Translations under genes and position numbers: made by a program
Shown here: one piece after another, positions 39,158-47,393 of the stretch
Numbering within the stretch: position 1 is the first letter of the stretch
How the letters are laid out: each line of letters begins with the position of its first letter
NCBI RefSeq assembly: GCF_002007205.1
Contig: NZ_LAZS01000008.1
Coordinates: forward strand, 1 to 64,000
Origin: Ensifer adhaerens
GTDB lineage: Bacteria > Pseudomonadota > Alphaproteobacteria > Rhizobiales > Rhizobiaceae
Direction: 5' to 3'
DNA length: 64,000 bases
The notes under the pieces: model-generated
What the model was told of the DNA's origin: nothing
What the model saw: the letters and a program-made list of their open reading frames with translations, nothing else
Databases searched by the model: none

Positions 39158-39730
39158 ATGACGCGTTCACGTGGTCGTATTTCGTTCGCCGTCCTAGCCG
39201 CATTGGTGGTTACGGCATGTCAATCGGAGGACAAGGGCCCTCAGCCGCGATTTGTCTCAAGCTATGCGGGCACCACGTCACAACAGCGCGATCAGGGCTA
39301 TTTCATCGAATTCCGCTCCCGTTATGCGCTCAGTTACGGCCACTCCTATGTGATTTTTGGCCGACTCAGCCAAACTGGAGCAATGATCAATCCAGAAGTT
39401 GCGGGCCTTGCCCCCGCGACAAACGATACCGCTCCTTATGTTATTGGTCATGTTTTGCCGGTACCGGCTGAGACGGGCGCAAGCGATGGCGACCTGGAGG
39501 AACAATACAGGTCTGCTAGCTGGCGTGTCACGTTGACCGAAGCGGAGTATCGCGACGTCGTCACCAAGATCCGAAAACTCAAGGCCGAAGCAAAATTCTG
39601 GCAGGCGTCAATCTACAACTGCAACGCGTTCGTCGCCGACATCGCGCGCTCCATGGGATACAAGACACCTGGTATCTGGCTCCGCCCCCAGGAGTTCATC
39701 ACGAGACTGCGCGAGATGAATGGCGGATAG
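39158..39730 (+). CDS. Hypothetical lipoprotein
   Basis: 190 residues. The signal MTRSRGRISFAVLAALVVTAC has a lipobox at Cys21. The mature part contains GHSYVIFGRL and ASIYNCNAFVADIARSMGYKTPG near the C-terminus, a Cys/His-containing pattern reminiscent of papain-like NlpC/P60-type or DUF4105-like envelope enzymes; I do not assign a function. It follows two other envelope genes on the same strand. Confidence 0.8.
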   Translation: MTRSRGRISFAVLAALVVTACQSEDKGPQPRFVSSYAGTTSQQRDQGYFIEFRSRYALSYGHSYVIFGRLSQTGAMINPEVAGLAPATNDTAPYVIGHVLPVPAETGASDGDLEEQYRSASWRVTLTEAEYRDVVTKIRKLKAEAKFWQASIYNCNAFVADIARSMGYKTPGIWLRPQEFITRLREMNGG

Positions 39731-39937
39731 GCTGCCGGAGCACGTGTACTCCTCCAAACGGTCAACAAGGATCGCCCGCGCCATCATTGGCTGCCACCGT
39801 CACCCTTGGCCGCTGGGTACCGGTTGGCCGCAGACGTTTCGGCACCTTGTCAGGTCGAGGCGACGCGTGGCAGTCTCATCTCCACTGGCCGTTTCGGTGA
39901 CCGAAGCAGCAAAAAGCTTGGGTGATACAAGGTGAAC

Positions 39938-40525
39938 ATGTCTGTCGCTACCATCGGCGAAATCGTCTGGGTCATAGGCATCATTGGCTGGTACGTTATC
40001 CGTTATCCATTCGAGCGCAGGGCAAAGCGCGTGCGGGTGACGAGCAGTCGCCGCTCGGCGACCGATACGGTTGGCCTAGCTGCCGCATTGCTGGGCCTTG
40101 CGATCTTGCCTGGACTTTATGTGGCTACGGGAATCCCCGCCGCTGCCGACTATCCCGCGTCTCCATGGTTGGTGGGCCTCGGCGGCCTCATCTTCGCCTT
40201 GGCTCTTTGGACGTTCCGCCGCACCCACAAGGAACTCGGACGAAACTGGTCGATCTCACTGGAAATCCGCGAAAAACATCAACTGATCAGCAGGGGGCCG
40301 TACGCCCTCGTGCGCCATCCGATGTACACGAGTTTCCTGCTTATGGGGATCGGCCAGATGTTTCTGTTGTCGAACTGGGTGGCTGGCCTCGTGGGTGTCC
40401 TGGGCTTTGCCGTGCTTTTTTTCCTGCGTGTGGACAAGGAGGAGCGCCTGATGCTGGAATTCTTCGGCCCCGAATATCGCGCCTACATGGACAGGACGAA
40501 GCGCATTATACCTTATCTGTACTAG
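39938..40525 (+). CDS. Isoprenylcysteine carboxyl methyltransferase (ICMT)-like membrane protein
   Basis: 195 residues with four to five membrane helices. The C-terminal ICMT/PEMT signature reads RGPYALVRHPMYTSFLLMGIG (about 115-135) and ends with EERLMLEFFGPEYRAYMDRTKRIIP. Bacterial members methylate lipids or small acceptors with S-adenosylmethionine. The ATG at 39938 has AAGGTG five bases upstream. It leads a three-gene cassette with the next two genes. Confidence 0.85.
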   Translation: MSVATIGEIVWVIGIIGWYVIRYPFERRAKRVRVTSSRRSATDTVGLAAALLGLAILPGLYVATGIPAAADYPASPWLVGLGGLIFALALWTFRRTHKELGRNWSISLEIREKHQLISRGPYALVRHPMYTSFLLMGIGQMFLLSNWVAGLVGVLGFAVLFFLRVDKEERLMLEFFGPEYRAYMDRTKRIIPYLY

Positions 40526-40535
40526 AGGTGACACG

Positions 40536-41318
40536 ATGCGCGGCCGACCGGTCAAGCTTTCTGCGGCAAGACGCCTCGTCGGCGATCTGATGCGATTTTC
40601 GATCGGCGTCCCCCGGGTGACGGTGCAGCGACAGATGAACATCAGCGCGCTGCACAAGGCCCGGGCAAGCCAATCGGATCGGCCTTCGTGGATGGTGTTG
40701 TTTCTCAAGGGCTACGGTTTGCTTTCGGCGGAGACGCCGGAGTTTCGCCGGGCTTACGTCAAGCTGCCGAGACCGCAACTCTATGAGTACCCGGGAAGCG
40801 TCGCGTCCGTGGCCCACGAGCGCGAGCACGAAGGCGAACGGGTGGTCCTTCTCAGTACGATCAAGACACCCGAGCGACGGTCCATCTCCGAGTTGAGCGC
40901 CCTGCTCCAGGAGGCCCGGTCCCGTCCCGTGCTCGAGGTCAGGGAATTCCGGCGGGCGTTGAAGATTGCGCGCTTGCCGGCGCCGTTGCGGCGGCTGCTG
41001 ATGTGGCTCAGCCTGAACATGGGGCGCCAAAGGGGCCACCGGTTCGGTACCTTCCAATTGTCGGTCTATTCCGGCCTGGGTGCGGAATCGCTCAATCCGC
41101 TGACGCCGTTGACGACGATCTTCAACTACGGACCGATCGGCGATGACGGATCGGTCACCGTCAGAATCCACTATGATCATCGCGTCATGGACGGCGCCAA
41201 CGTCGCGCGCGCCCTGGCTCGTTTCGAGGAAATCTTGAACGGGGAAATCGCCGAGGAAGTGGCGGGCCTTTCCAAAGTCGACAATCCGTCAATCGCTACG
41301 CCGGGACCATCGGCATGA
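40536..41318 (+). CDS. 2-oxoacid dehydrogenase E2-type acyltransferase-like protein (stand-alone)
   Basis: 260 residues, without lipoyl or subunit-binding domains. The C-terminal active-site motif DHRVMDGANVARAL (214-227) is the E2/chloramphenicol-acetyltransferase signature with catalytic His215. The middle part PLTTIFNYGPIGDDGSVTVRIHY matches the CAT-like fold. It probably transfers an acyl group from CoA to an unknown acceptor. It lies ten bases after the ICMT-like gene and overlaps the SDR start (ATGA). Confidence 0.75.
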   Translation: MRGRPVKLSAARRLVGDLMRFSIGVPRVTVQRQMNISALHKARASQSDRPSWMVLFLKGYGLLSAETPEFRRAYVKLPRPQLYEYPGSVASVAHEREHEGERVVLLSTIKTPERRSISELSALLQEARSRPVLEVREFRRALKIARLPAPLRRLLMWLSLNMGRQRGHRFGTFQLSVYSGLGAESLNPLTPLTTIFNYGPIGDDGSVTVRIHYDHRVMDGANVARALARFEEILNGEIAEEVAGLSKVDNPSIATPGPSA

Positions 41319-42193
41319 CATCGCAGCAGTCACCACGACCCGCCATCGTCGTTGTAGGAGCGTCCCGGGGCATAGGCAGAGCGATTGCCGAGCTTGCCGC
41401 ACGAGACGACGCGCCGGTCGTTCTGGTCGCGCGAACCATCGAAAGTTTGCGCGTCGTGGAGGCCGCGATCAAACAAGCGGGCGGCGAGGCATTCTCGCTG
41501 CCGGTCGATCTTACCGCCCACGATGCGGCAAGCATCCTTGAAGAATTTCTCTCGCGCGAAGGCCTCGTCTGCGACGTCCTTGTCAACAGTGCCGGCTATG
41601 GTCTGCGCGGCGCGGCCACCGCTTTGCCGATTGCCGACCAGGTTGGAATGATCGATGTCAACGTTCGCGCGCTTGCCGATCTCACCTTGCGCCTGTTGCC
41701 GGGCATGGTCGCGCGCCGCCGTGGCGGCGTCATCAATTTGGCCTCCGTCGCGAGTTTTACGCCCGGCCCGTACATGGCAATGTATTATGCGAGCAAAGCC
41801 TTCGTTCGTTCCTTTTCCGAAGCGCTGTATCAGGAGACGCGAAGGACGGGTGTAACGGTGACCTGCGTTGCGCCCGGGCCGGTATCGACCGAATTCCTCG
41901 AAAAGTCCGGCGCCAACAGGGCTGCCCTGTTCAAGGCTTTGCCGAAGGCCAGTCCGGAATATGTGGCCGATTGCGCCTGGCGCGGTTTCAAGGCCCGCCG
42001 GCGGCTCGTCATTCCCGGCATGTCGGCCAGATTGGCCATCCTGATGGCAGGCATCCTTCCCTCCGCGGCGCTTTTGCCGCTGGTCGGTAAACTGCAACTG
42101 CGCGGCAACGACCCCTGCCCTTGCGGATCTGGCAAGCAGCTCAAGCACTGCTGCCGCGCAGGCCACGCCAAGGGCGGGACGGCCTCGGCTTGA
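41315..42193 (+). CDS. SDR oxidoreductase with C-terminal SEC-C zinc motif
   Basis: 292 residues. SDR features are GASRGIGRA (15-23), NSAG (91-94) and YYASK (157-161). After a hydrophobic stretch (240-258) the protein ends with RGNDPCPCGSGKQLKHCC (263-280), the SEC-C metal-binding motif of SecA and related proteins, with Cys268, Cys270, Cys279 and Cys280. The start overlaps the previous stop (ATGA), so it belongs to the cassette. Confidence 0.88.
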   Translation: MTSQQSPRPAIVVVGASRGIGRAIAELAARDDAPVVLVARTIESLRVVEAAIKQAGGEAFSLPVDLTAHDAASILEEFLSREGLVCDVLVNSAGYGLRGAATALPIADQVGMIDVNVRALADLTLRLLPGMVARRRGGVINLASVASFTPGPYMAMYYASKAFVRSFSEALYQETRRTGVTVTCVAPGPVSTEFLEKSGANRAALFKALPKASPEYVADCAWRGFKARRRLVIPGMSARLAILMAGILPSAALLPLVGKLQLRGNDPCPCGSGKQLKHCCRAGHAKGGTASA

Positions 42194-42262
42194 TCCGCCT
42201 CCGCAGCCAGCGTCCCGTGGGATGACTCGTCAAAGTGCGCCAGGAGCGGTCGGACTTCGGCC

Positions 42263-42288
42263 ATGGCCACGATCAATGGCCACGATCA
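42263..42288. repeat. 13-bp tandem duplication at the DUF930 gene end
   Basis: ATGGCCACGATCA occurs twice in direct succession (42263-42275, 42276-42288). The stop codon of the DUF930 gene (complement of TCA at 42286-42288) is inside the second copy, so the same stop is present in the first. Confidence 0.85.
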
Positions 42289-42969
42289 CTGGGCTTTGGC
42301 ATCAGCGGGGAGGAAATGCGCCTCCCACTCGCTTTCCGGAATTTCGTCGCCAATCTGAAATTCGAACTGGACGACGCTTTCGATATCCGGCGCGACAGCG
42401 CAGCCAAACTTGATGTTGAACCAGCGGCCCCTGCTGCGAAAGGCGGCGCCATCGGCGCGGAGATTCCGGCCGGCCAAGAGGATATCCGCCATGGCGTAGG
42501 CGACGAGCAAATCGGGGATGAAGTCAACGCGCCAGCGGTGAACCTGCTCCATCGCCTCGAGATTGCAGAGCTGGACGATCCGTTCATCGGCTGCAAGCTG
42601 CGAGAGCCCTTCAAGCGCCTGCCTGCTGCGCGGGTCGGCGAGTATCGCCGCCGAAAAGAACTGTTTTGCTTGAATGGTCGGCCGGGCATCCGGCGGTGGC
42701 GTGGCTGCTTCCACCGCAGGAGCCGTCTCCTGAGCTGACTGCGGCGCCGGCGACGCGTTCTGTGGCCCAAGCACCGGCTGCACCAGGTCAGGGCGGAGCG
42801 GCGGCAATTCCAGTATCTGAACGGCGATCCCCTCATCCGGGGTCGGGGCGGGTTTTTGAGGCGGCGGAAGAAGGAAAAGCGCCAGCACGGCGATGGCATG
42901 AATGATGAGAGCAAGCGTTAGGCTTTGCCAGATGGTAGTCTCATTGCGGCGACGCGCTACTGCTTGCAC
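42286..42969 (-). CDS. DUF930 domain protein with an N-terminal membrane anchor
   Basis: 227 residues from a GTG at 42969. One membrane segment (SLTLALIIHAIAVLALFLLP, about 16-35) precedes a proline-rich stretch, as in TonB-like proteins. The conserved C-terminal domain contains IVQLCNLEAMEQVHRWR and FIPDLLVAYA, typical of DUF930, a rhizobial family of unknown function. No strong ribosome site is visible; the start is uncertain. Confidence 0.8.
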   Translation of the reverse strand: MQAVARRRNETTIWQSLTLALIIHAIAVLALFLLPPPQKPAPTPDEGIAVQILELPPLRPDLVQPVLGPQNASPAPQSAQETAPAVEAATPPPDARPTIQAKQFFSAAILADPRSRQALEGLSQLAADERIVQLCNLEAMEQVHRWRVDFIPDLLVAYAMADILLAGRNLRADGAAFRSRGRWFNIKFGCAVAPDIESVVQFEFQIGDEIPESEWEAHFLPADAKAQ

Positions 42970-43049
42970 CGATCAGATCATCCCATGCGCGACACCGGTC
43001 ACAACCACTCCTGGCGGCTGTGACACTATCACCACGTCGAAGATAGAAC

Positions 43050-43080
43050 AGCCGCCGCCGACAACCTGTCAGCGGCGGCT
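43050..43080 (-). terminator. Stem-loop after the FtsK-type gene
   Basis: AGCCGCCGC (43050-43058) pairs perfectly with GCGGCGGCT (43072-43080) around a 13-base loop, 38 bases after the translocase stop on the minus strand. Confidence 0.6.
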
Positions 43081-43117
43081 TGAAATCCGTGTTCCTGGGG
43101 CGACGCCTACGACCGGA

Positions 43118-46003
43118 TCAATCCATGTCGTCGTTGTCGGGCGCGCTCATGTGGTCGCGGTTGCCGTAGATGATCTCGCGTTTGCCGACGTGGTTCGCCG
43201 GGCCGACGAGACCTTCCTTTTCCATGCGCTCGACCAGTGATGCGGCACGGTTGTAACCGACGCCGAGGCGGCGCTGGATGTAGGAGGTCGAGCACTTCTT
43301 GTCGCGCAGCACCACCTTGACCGCCTGGTCGTAGAGTTCGTTGCCGTCCTCGGAGGCAAGCGCGCTCTTGTCGAAGACCGGAGTCTCTTCTTGGGGCTCC
43401 TCTTCTTCCTCCTCCGCCGTGACGGTTTCGAGGTATTCCGGACGCCCCTGTGTCTTCAGGTGTGCGACGACGTGCTCGACCTCGAGGTCGGAAACGAACG
43501 GGCCGTGGACACGGGCGATGCGCCCGCCGCCCTGCATGTGCAGCATGTCGCCCTGGCCGAGCAGCTGTTCGGCGCCCTGTTCACCAAGGATGGTACGGCT
43601 GTCGATCTTGGACGTCACCTGGAACGAGATGCGGGTCGGGAAGTTCGCCTTGATCGTGCCGGTGATGACGTCGACCGAGGGACGCTGCGTCGCCATGATC
43701 AGGTGGATACCGGCGGCGCGCGCCATCTGCGCCAGCCGCTGGATCGCGCCTTCGATCTCCTTGCCGGCGACCATCATCAGATCGGCCATCTCGTCGACGA
43801 TGACGACGATGTAGGGCATCGGCGCCAGATCCATTTCCTGCTGCTCGAACAGCGGCTCGCCGGTGCCCTTCTCGAAGCCGGCCGGGACGGTGCACATGAT
43901 CGGCTCGCCCTTTTCACGGGCGGCGGCGGCGCGCTGGTTGTAGCCGTCGATGTTGCGCACACCGAGCCGCGACATCTTGCGGTAGCGGTCTTCCATCTCG
44001 CGCACGGCCCATTTCAGCGCCATGACCGCCTTCTTCGGATCGGTGACCACAGGCGTCAGCAGATGCGGGATGCCGTCATAGACGGAAAGTTCGAGCATCT
44101 TCGGATCGACCATGATCAGGCGGCACTCTTCCGGCTTCAACCGGTAGAGCAGCGACAGGATCATGGTGTTGATCGCCACCGACTTGCCCGAGCCGGTGGT
44201 ACCGGCGACGAGCAGATGCGGCATCTTCGCAAGCTCGGCGATGACCGGTTCGCCGCCGATCGTCTTGCCGAGGCAAAGCGCCAGCTTGTAGCCGGTCTTG
44301 CGGAAGTCGACGGATTCGATCAGCTCGCGGAAATAGACGGTCTCGCGGGTCGCGTTCGGCAGTTCGATGCCGATGACGTTGCGGCCGGGAACGACGGCAA
44401 CGCGGGCCGAAAGCGCCGACATCGAGCGGGCGATATCGTCCGCAAGGTTGATCACGCGCGACGATTTCACACCGGGCGCCGGCTCGAACTCATAGAGCGT
44501 GACGACCGGGCCGGGACGCACGTGGATGATCTCGCCCTTGACGCCGAAATCTTCAAGCACGCTTTCAAGCAGGCCGGCATTTTGCTCCAGCTGCTCCTGG
44601 GTCATGAAGAAACCCTGACCGACAGGCGCCTCCTGCAGGAGGTCCTCGGACGGAAACTCGTAGGCGTCCCCGGCAAATGTGCGTTCAACCACACCGATCG
44701 CCGGCATTGTGTTCGGCGCGCGAGTGACCTGTGCAGGCATGGTGATCGCGGCTTTCGACGCGACGTGAGCGGGCTGTTCGATCTCGACGGGTTCTGCGGC
44801 GATGATTTCAACTGCGGCGACGGACACGGGTTCCGCGGCAACGGCGACCGGAGCAGCGTCGGCAACGACCTCGGCAGCGGCGCCAAGCGATTGCGGTGCC
44901 GGAATCTCTTCTGCCTTTGCCCCACGAACGTCGACGACGCGGAACAGCGAAGTGATCGCCGTCGGCGGCATGCGGCGGATTTCGACCGGGCGCACGGGCG
45001 CCGGCGGGGCGAGCGCAGCGGGAGCAACGACAGCAGTGGGGACAACCGGCGTCATCGACGTCGGTGCAGGCGTCTCGACAAAAGGCTTCGGACGCGCGGT
45101 TTCTTCGCCGGCGATCTCGGCATCATCGGCCGGACCGAATTCGAAGAAAGCAAAATCCGACAGGAAAATCGGATGCGCAGAACCCCGATCGGCGGGGGCG
45201 TCGCCTGCTGCCTGCGCGGGCGTCGGCTGCGCTTCCGCGACCGGGTCGGAAACGGCGATCGGAGTCGTGAGAACCGGGGCAAGCGCGATAGCGTCATCGG
45301 CCTCGGCGCGCTCAAGCATTGCCGGCTCGATCGTGTTTTGCGCCGCGGTCCAGGTCGGCAGCTGGTTGGTCAGCATGCGCAACAGTTCGGACGGGCTGAA
45401 GGACGGCAGGGCGACCTCGGCCTGCGGCGTTTCATCAACGGCAGAGGCCGCTGCTTCCACCCGCGCCGGCTCGGCCGGAGCCGTCACGACCTGCTCGACG
45501 GCTTCCACCAAGACCGGAGCAGGCTCCGCCGCCACCGCAACGGTCGCCTCTTCGACTTCGGTTGCCGTTTCGCTTTCCTCGACCTGCGGCGCGCGCCGCT
45601 TCATGAATTCGCGCTCCGGCGTGCGGGTGAAGCGCACGTTCGGCGCCAGGAAGAAATGGCTCTCCCAGGTGGAATCGCCGTAGTGGCCGGCAATCTCCGA
45701 AAGGGTCGGCAAGGGTTCGCTCATCGTCGACGTCACCTGTGCAGGAGCGTAGGCAGAACCCTGCCCGTAGAGGCGGGTCGCTCGGCTCATGGTTTCGGCC
45801 TGCTGGTTGGCCGGCCGGCGGGGCGCCGACGGCGCCTCGTACAGCTGATAGGGATCGGCGGTTTCCGCCTCATGGGTGGGCATACCGCTCAACGCATCAT
45901 CCTGCGGACCATCGAAATAATCCGCCTGGTTTGCATCATGCAAAGCAGCCTGTGAGAAGTTTGTCCTGGGAATACGCATGGGTCCTGGAAGAGCTAGAGA
46001 CAT
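43118..46003 (-). CDS. ftsK: FtsK-type DNA translocase lacking the membrane domain
   Basis: 961 residues from the ATG at 46003 (AGAAGG ten bases upstream; the ATG at 45979 has a poorer site). Residues 1-440 are Ala/Pro/Glu/Val-rich and look disordered, with no membrane helix, whereas typical FtsK has four at the N-terminus. The motor follows: Walker [11 protein letters not shown] near 600 and Walker [11 protein letters not shown] near 736. A C-terminal gamma DNA-reading domain ([22 protein letters not shown]) covers about 895-955. It should pump double-stranded DNA directionally. It lies downstream of repAB on the same strand behind a terminator. Confidence 0.93.
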   Translation of the reverse strand: MSLALPGPMRIPRTNFSQAALHDANQADYFDGPQDDALSGMPTHEAETADPYQLYEAPSAPRRPANQQAETMSRATRLYGQGSAYAPAQVTSTMSEPLPTLSEIAGHYGDSTWESHFFLAPNVRFTRTPEREFMKRRAPQVEESETATEVEEATVAVAAEPAPVLVEAVEQVVTAPAEPARVEAAASAVDETPQAEVALPSFSPSELLRMLTNQLPTWTAAQNTIEPAMLERAEADDAIALAPVLTTPIAVSDPVAEAQPTPAQAAGDAPADRGSAHPIFLSDFAFFEFGPADDAEIAGEETARPKPFVETPAPTSMTPVVPTAVVAPAALAPPAPVRPVEIRRMPPTAITSLFRVVDVRGAKAEEIPAPQSLGAAAEVVADAAPVAVAAEPVSVAAVEIIAAEPVEIEQPAHVASKAAITMPAQVTRAPNTMPAIGVVERTFAGDAYEFPSEDLLQEAPVGQGFFMTQEQLEQNAGLLESVLEDFGVKGEIIHVRPGPVVTLYEFEPAPGVKSSRVINLADDIARSMSALSARVAVVPGRNVIGIELPNATRETVYFRELIESVDFRKTGYKLALCLGKTIGGEPVIAELAKMPHLLVAGTTGSGKSVAINTMILSLLYRLKPEECRLIMVDPKMLELSVYDGIPHLLTPVVTDPKKAVMALKWAVREMEDRYRKMSRLGVRNIDGYNQRAAAAREKGEPIMCTVPAGFEKGTGEPLFEQQEMDLAPMPYIVVIVDEMADLMMVAGKEIEGAIQRLAQMARAAGIHLIMATQRPSVDVITGTIKANFPTRISFQVTSKIDSRTILGEQGAEQLLGQGDMLHMQGGGRIARVHGPFVSDLEVEHVVAHLKTQGRPEYLETVTAEEEEEEPQEETPVFDKSALASEDGNELYDQAVKVVLRDKKCSTSYIQRRLGVGYNRAASLVERMEKEGLVGPANHVGKREIIYGNRDHMSAPDNDDMD

Positions 46004-46320
46004 CGCCGCGGGGCCTTCTAAGCGATAGGAAATGAAGGTTAACAAGTCCCTTCCAACGCCCCGTTTCGAGCCGGGGCCTGTGGTCGATTGGCGCCCTTCT
46101 GTGGGCTTCATGCAACGGCAATGCCCGACGCCTCAAGGGCGCCGCGACATCCGGTCGCCGGCCGCGCGCGGCCGAAAATATTTCTTGGATGGAGGTGATA
46201 TCCGCGCCCGGAAAGGGATGCCCGCGGCGACCTGCCACCGGTGCCACTGGCAAAACGAATCGGGCCCACGTGAGAGCATCACGCAGGCCCGATTGGAACT
46301 CTCAGAGACGTAGGCTTCGC
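46004..46320. promoter_or_regulatory. Gap between repB and the FtsK-type gene
   Basis: 317 bases. The repB-proximal part holds the nested hairpin 46258-46294. The rest presumably carries the FtsK-type promoter; I see no consensus pair with confidence. In repABC plasmids the equivalent gap holds an antisense RNA before repC; no repC follows here. Confidence 0.45.
46258..46294 (-). terminator. Nested perfect hairpin terminating repAB
   Basis: AATCGGGCC (46258-46266) pairs with GGCCCGATT (46286-46294). Inside, CGTGA (46269-46273) pairs with TCACG (46279-46283), separated from the outer stem by a symmetric CA/CA. On the minus strand CGTTTTG follows, supporting termination 27 bases after the repB stop. 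Confidence 0.75.
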
Positions 46321-47388
46321 TCAGCCTTCGCGGCCGGACGCAAACACCGCATGCTGCTTGGCAAGCAGCTCGACGACCTCGTCGATGAAAGCGGGATCCA
46401 CATCGGCTGCGAACTCGATGTGGGCATTCTTGCCGTCACGCTTGAGCTTGGCGAAGGCGCGTCCGCCGGCGTCGACCAGCGTTTCCGGCTTGGCCGCCGC
46501 TTCCGGCTTCGGCTTGCGCGACAGGCGGGCAAACAGGATCTGGAACCGTTGGTCGCTTTCGGCTTCGAGGAAGCGTCGCGAGCGGCACTCTTCCTGCGCC
46601 ACTTCGACGGTCGCCATATCCTCAAGCAGCGCGCCGAACGCCATCCAGCGTTCGCGGCCGACCTTGGGCGCCGGACCGACGGCGCGCGCGATCGCCGGCG
46701 GCACGCCTTCGGCCACCTGGATGAGACGTGAAAGCTCACTCTTCTGCACGGCGAGCGCCTCACCGATCACCTTGCGGTCGAAGCCGCGGTCGGCAAGGGC
46801 AGAGGCAAACATCGCGCGTTCGATGAAAGACAGGTTACGCCGCTCGGCGTTTTCCTTGCCCTGTGCCAGCACCAGTTCGTCGTCGGTCAGCGGCCGGACG
46901 ATGGCCTTGACCTTGATGCCGAGGCTGCGCACGGCGTTAAGGCGGCGGTGGCCGTAGGCCGTCTGGTATCGGCCCTTTTTCTCCGGGTGCGGGCGCACCA
47001 GGATCGGCGACTGCTGGCCGCTGTCGCGGATGCTGTCGGCAAGCGCCAGGAACTCCGGGTCATCGGTCTCGCCATCGGTCAGGCGGTCGCCGATGAAGGA
47101 GGCATCGATCAGGTCCGGATCGAGCTCGACGACGCGCTCGCCCTGGTGCAAGGCCTCGCGCAGCGCGCGTGCCTCCTCCGCCTCGCGGGTGATGCTGCCG
47201 AGCGAAAGCCCCATGGCCTTGATCGCGCCGGAGGCCGCCCGCGGCACATCCGCCTGGGAGGCGGGGACGACCACGGGTTTTACGGGCTGCACGCTCGTTG
47301 CGGCGGGTGCCTTGTCGTCAGCTTCCGCGGCCGGGGCCACGTTGCCGGAGAAGAGCGCGCGCAGTTCGTTCTTGCGGTTGCCAGCCAT
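46321..47388 (-). CDS. repB: Plasmid partitioning protein RepB (ParB family)
   Basis: 355 residues from the ATG at 47388, five bases after the repA stop. The ParB/Srx domain includes GRYQTAYGHRRLNAVRSLG near 125-145, and the HTH follows (LADRGFDRKVIGEALAVQKSELSRLI, about 175-200). RepB binds centromere (parS) sites and works with RepA to segregate the replicon. The N-terminus MAGNRKNELRALFSGN is typical of repABC-encoded RepB. Confidence 0.95.
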   Translation of the reverse strand: MAGNRKNELRALFSGNVAPAAEADDKAPAATSVQPVKPVVVPASQADVPRAASGAIKAMGLSLGSITREAEEARALREALHQGERVVELDPDLIDASFIGDRLTDGETDDPEFLALADSIRDSGQQSPILVRPHPEKKGRYQTAYGHRRLNAVRSLGIKVKAIVRPLTDDELVLAQGKENAERRNLSFIERAMFASALADRGFDRKVIGEALAVQKSELSRLIQVAEGVPPAIARAVGPAPKVGRERWMAFGALLEDMATVEVAQEECRSRRFLEAESDQRFQILFARLSRKPKPEAAAKPETLVDAGGRAFAKLKRDGKNAHIEFAADVDPAFIDEVVELLAKQHAVFASGREG

Positions 47389-47393
47389 ATCGA

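Noticed and set aside
43391-45955. 854-codon plus-strand open frame opposite the FtsK-type gene
   Set aside because: It is an antisense shadow of GC-rich coding sequence; the product is rich in Arg, Asp and His without known motifs.
46189-46731. Plus-strand open frame beginning with a GGAGGTGATA-like sequence
   Set aside because: The apparent ribosome-site-like sequence lies inside the start of the frame, and the frame runs antisense through repB.
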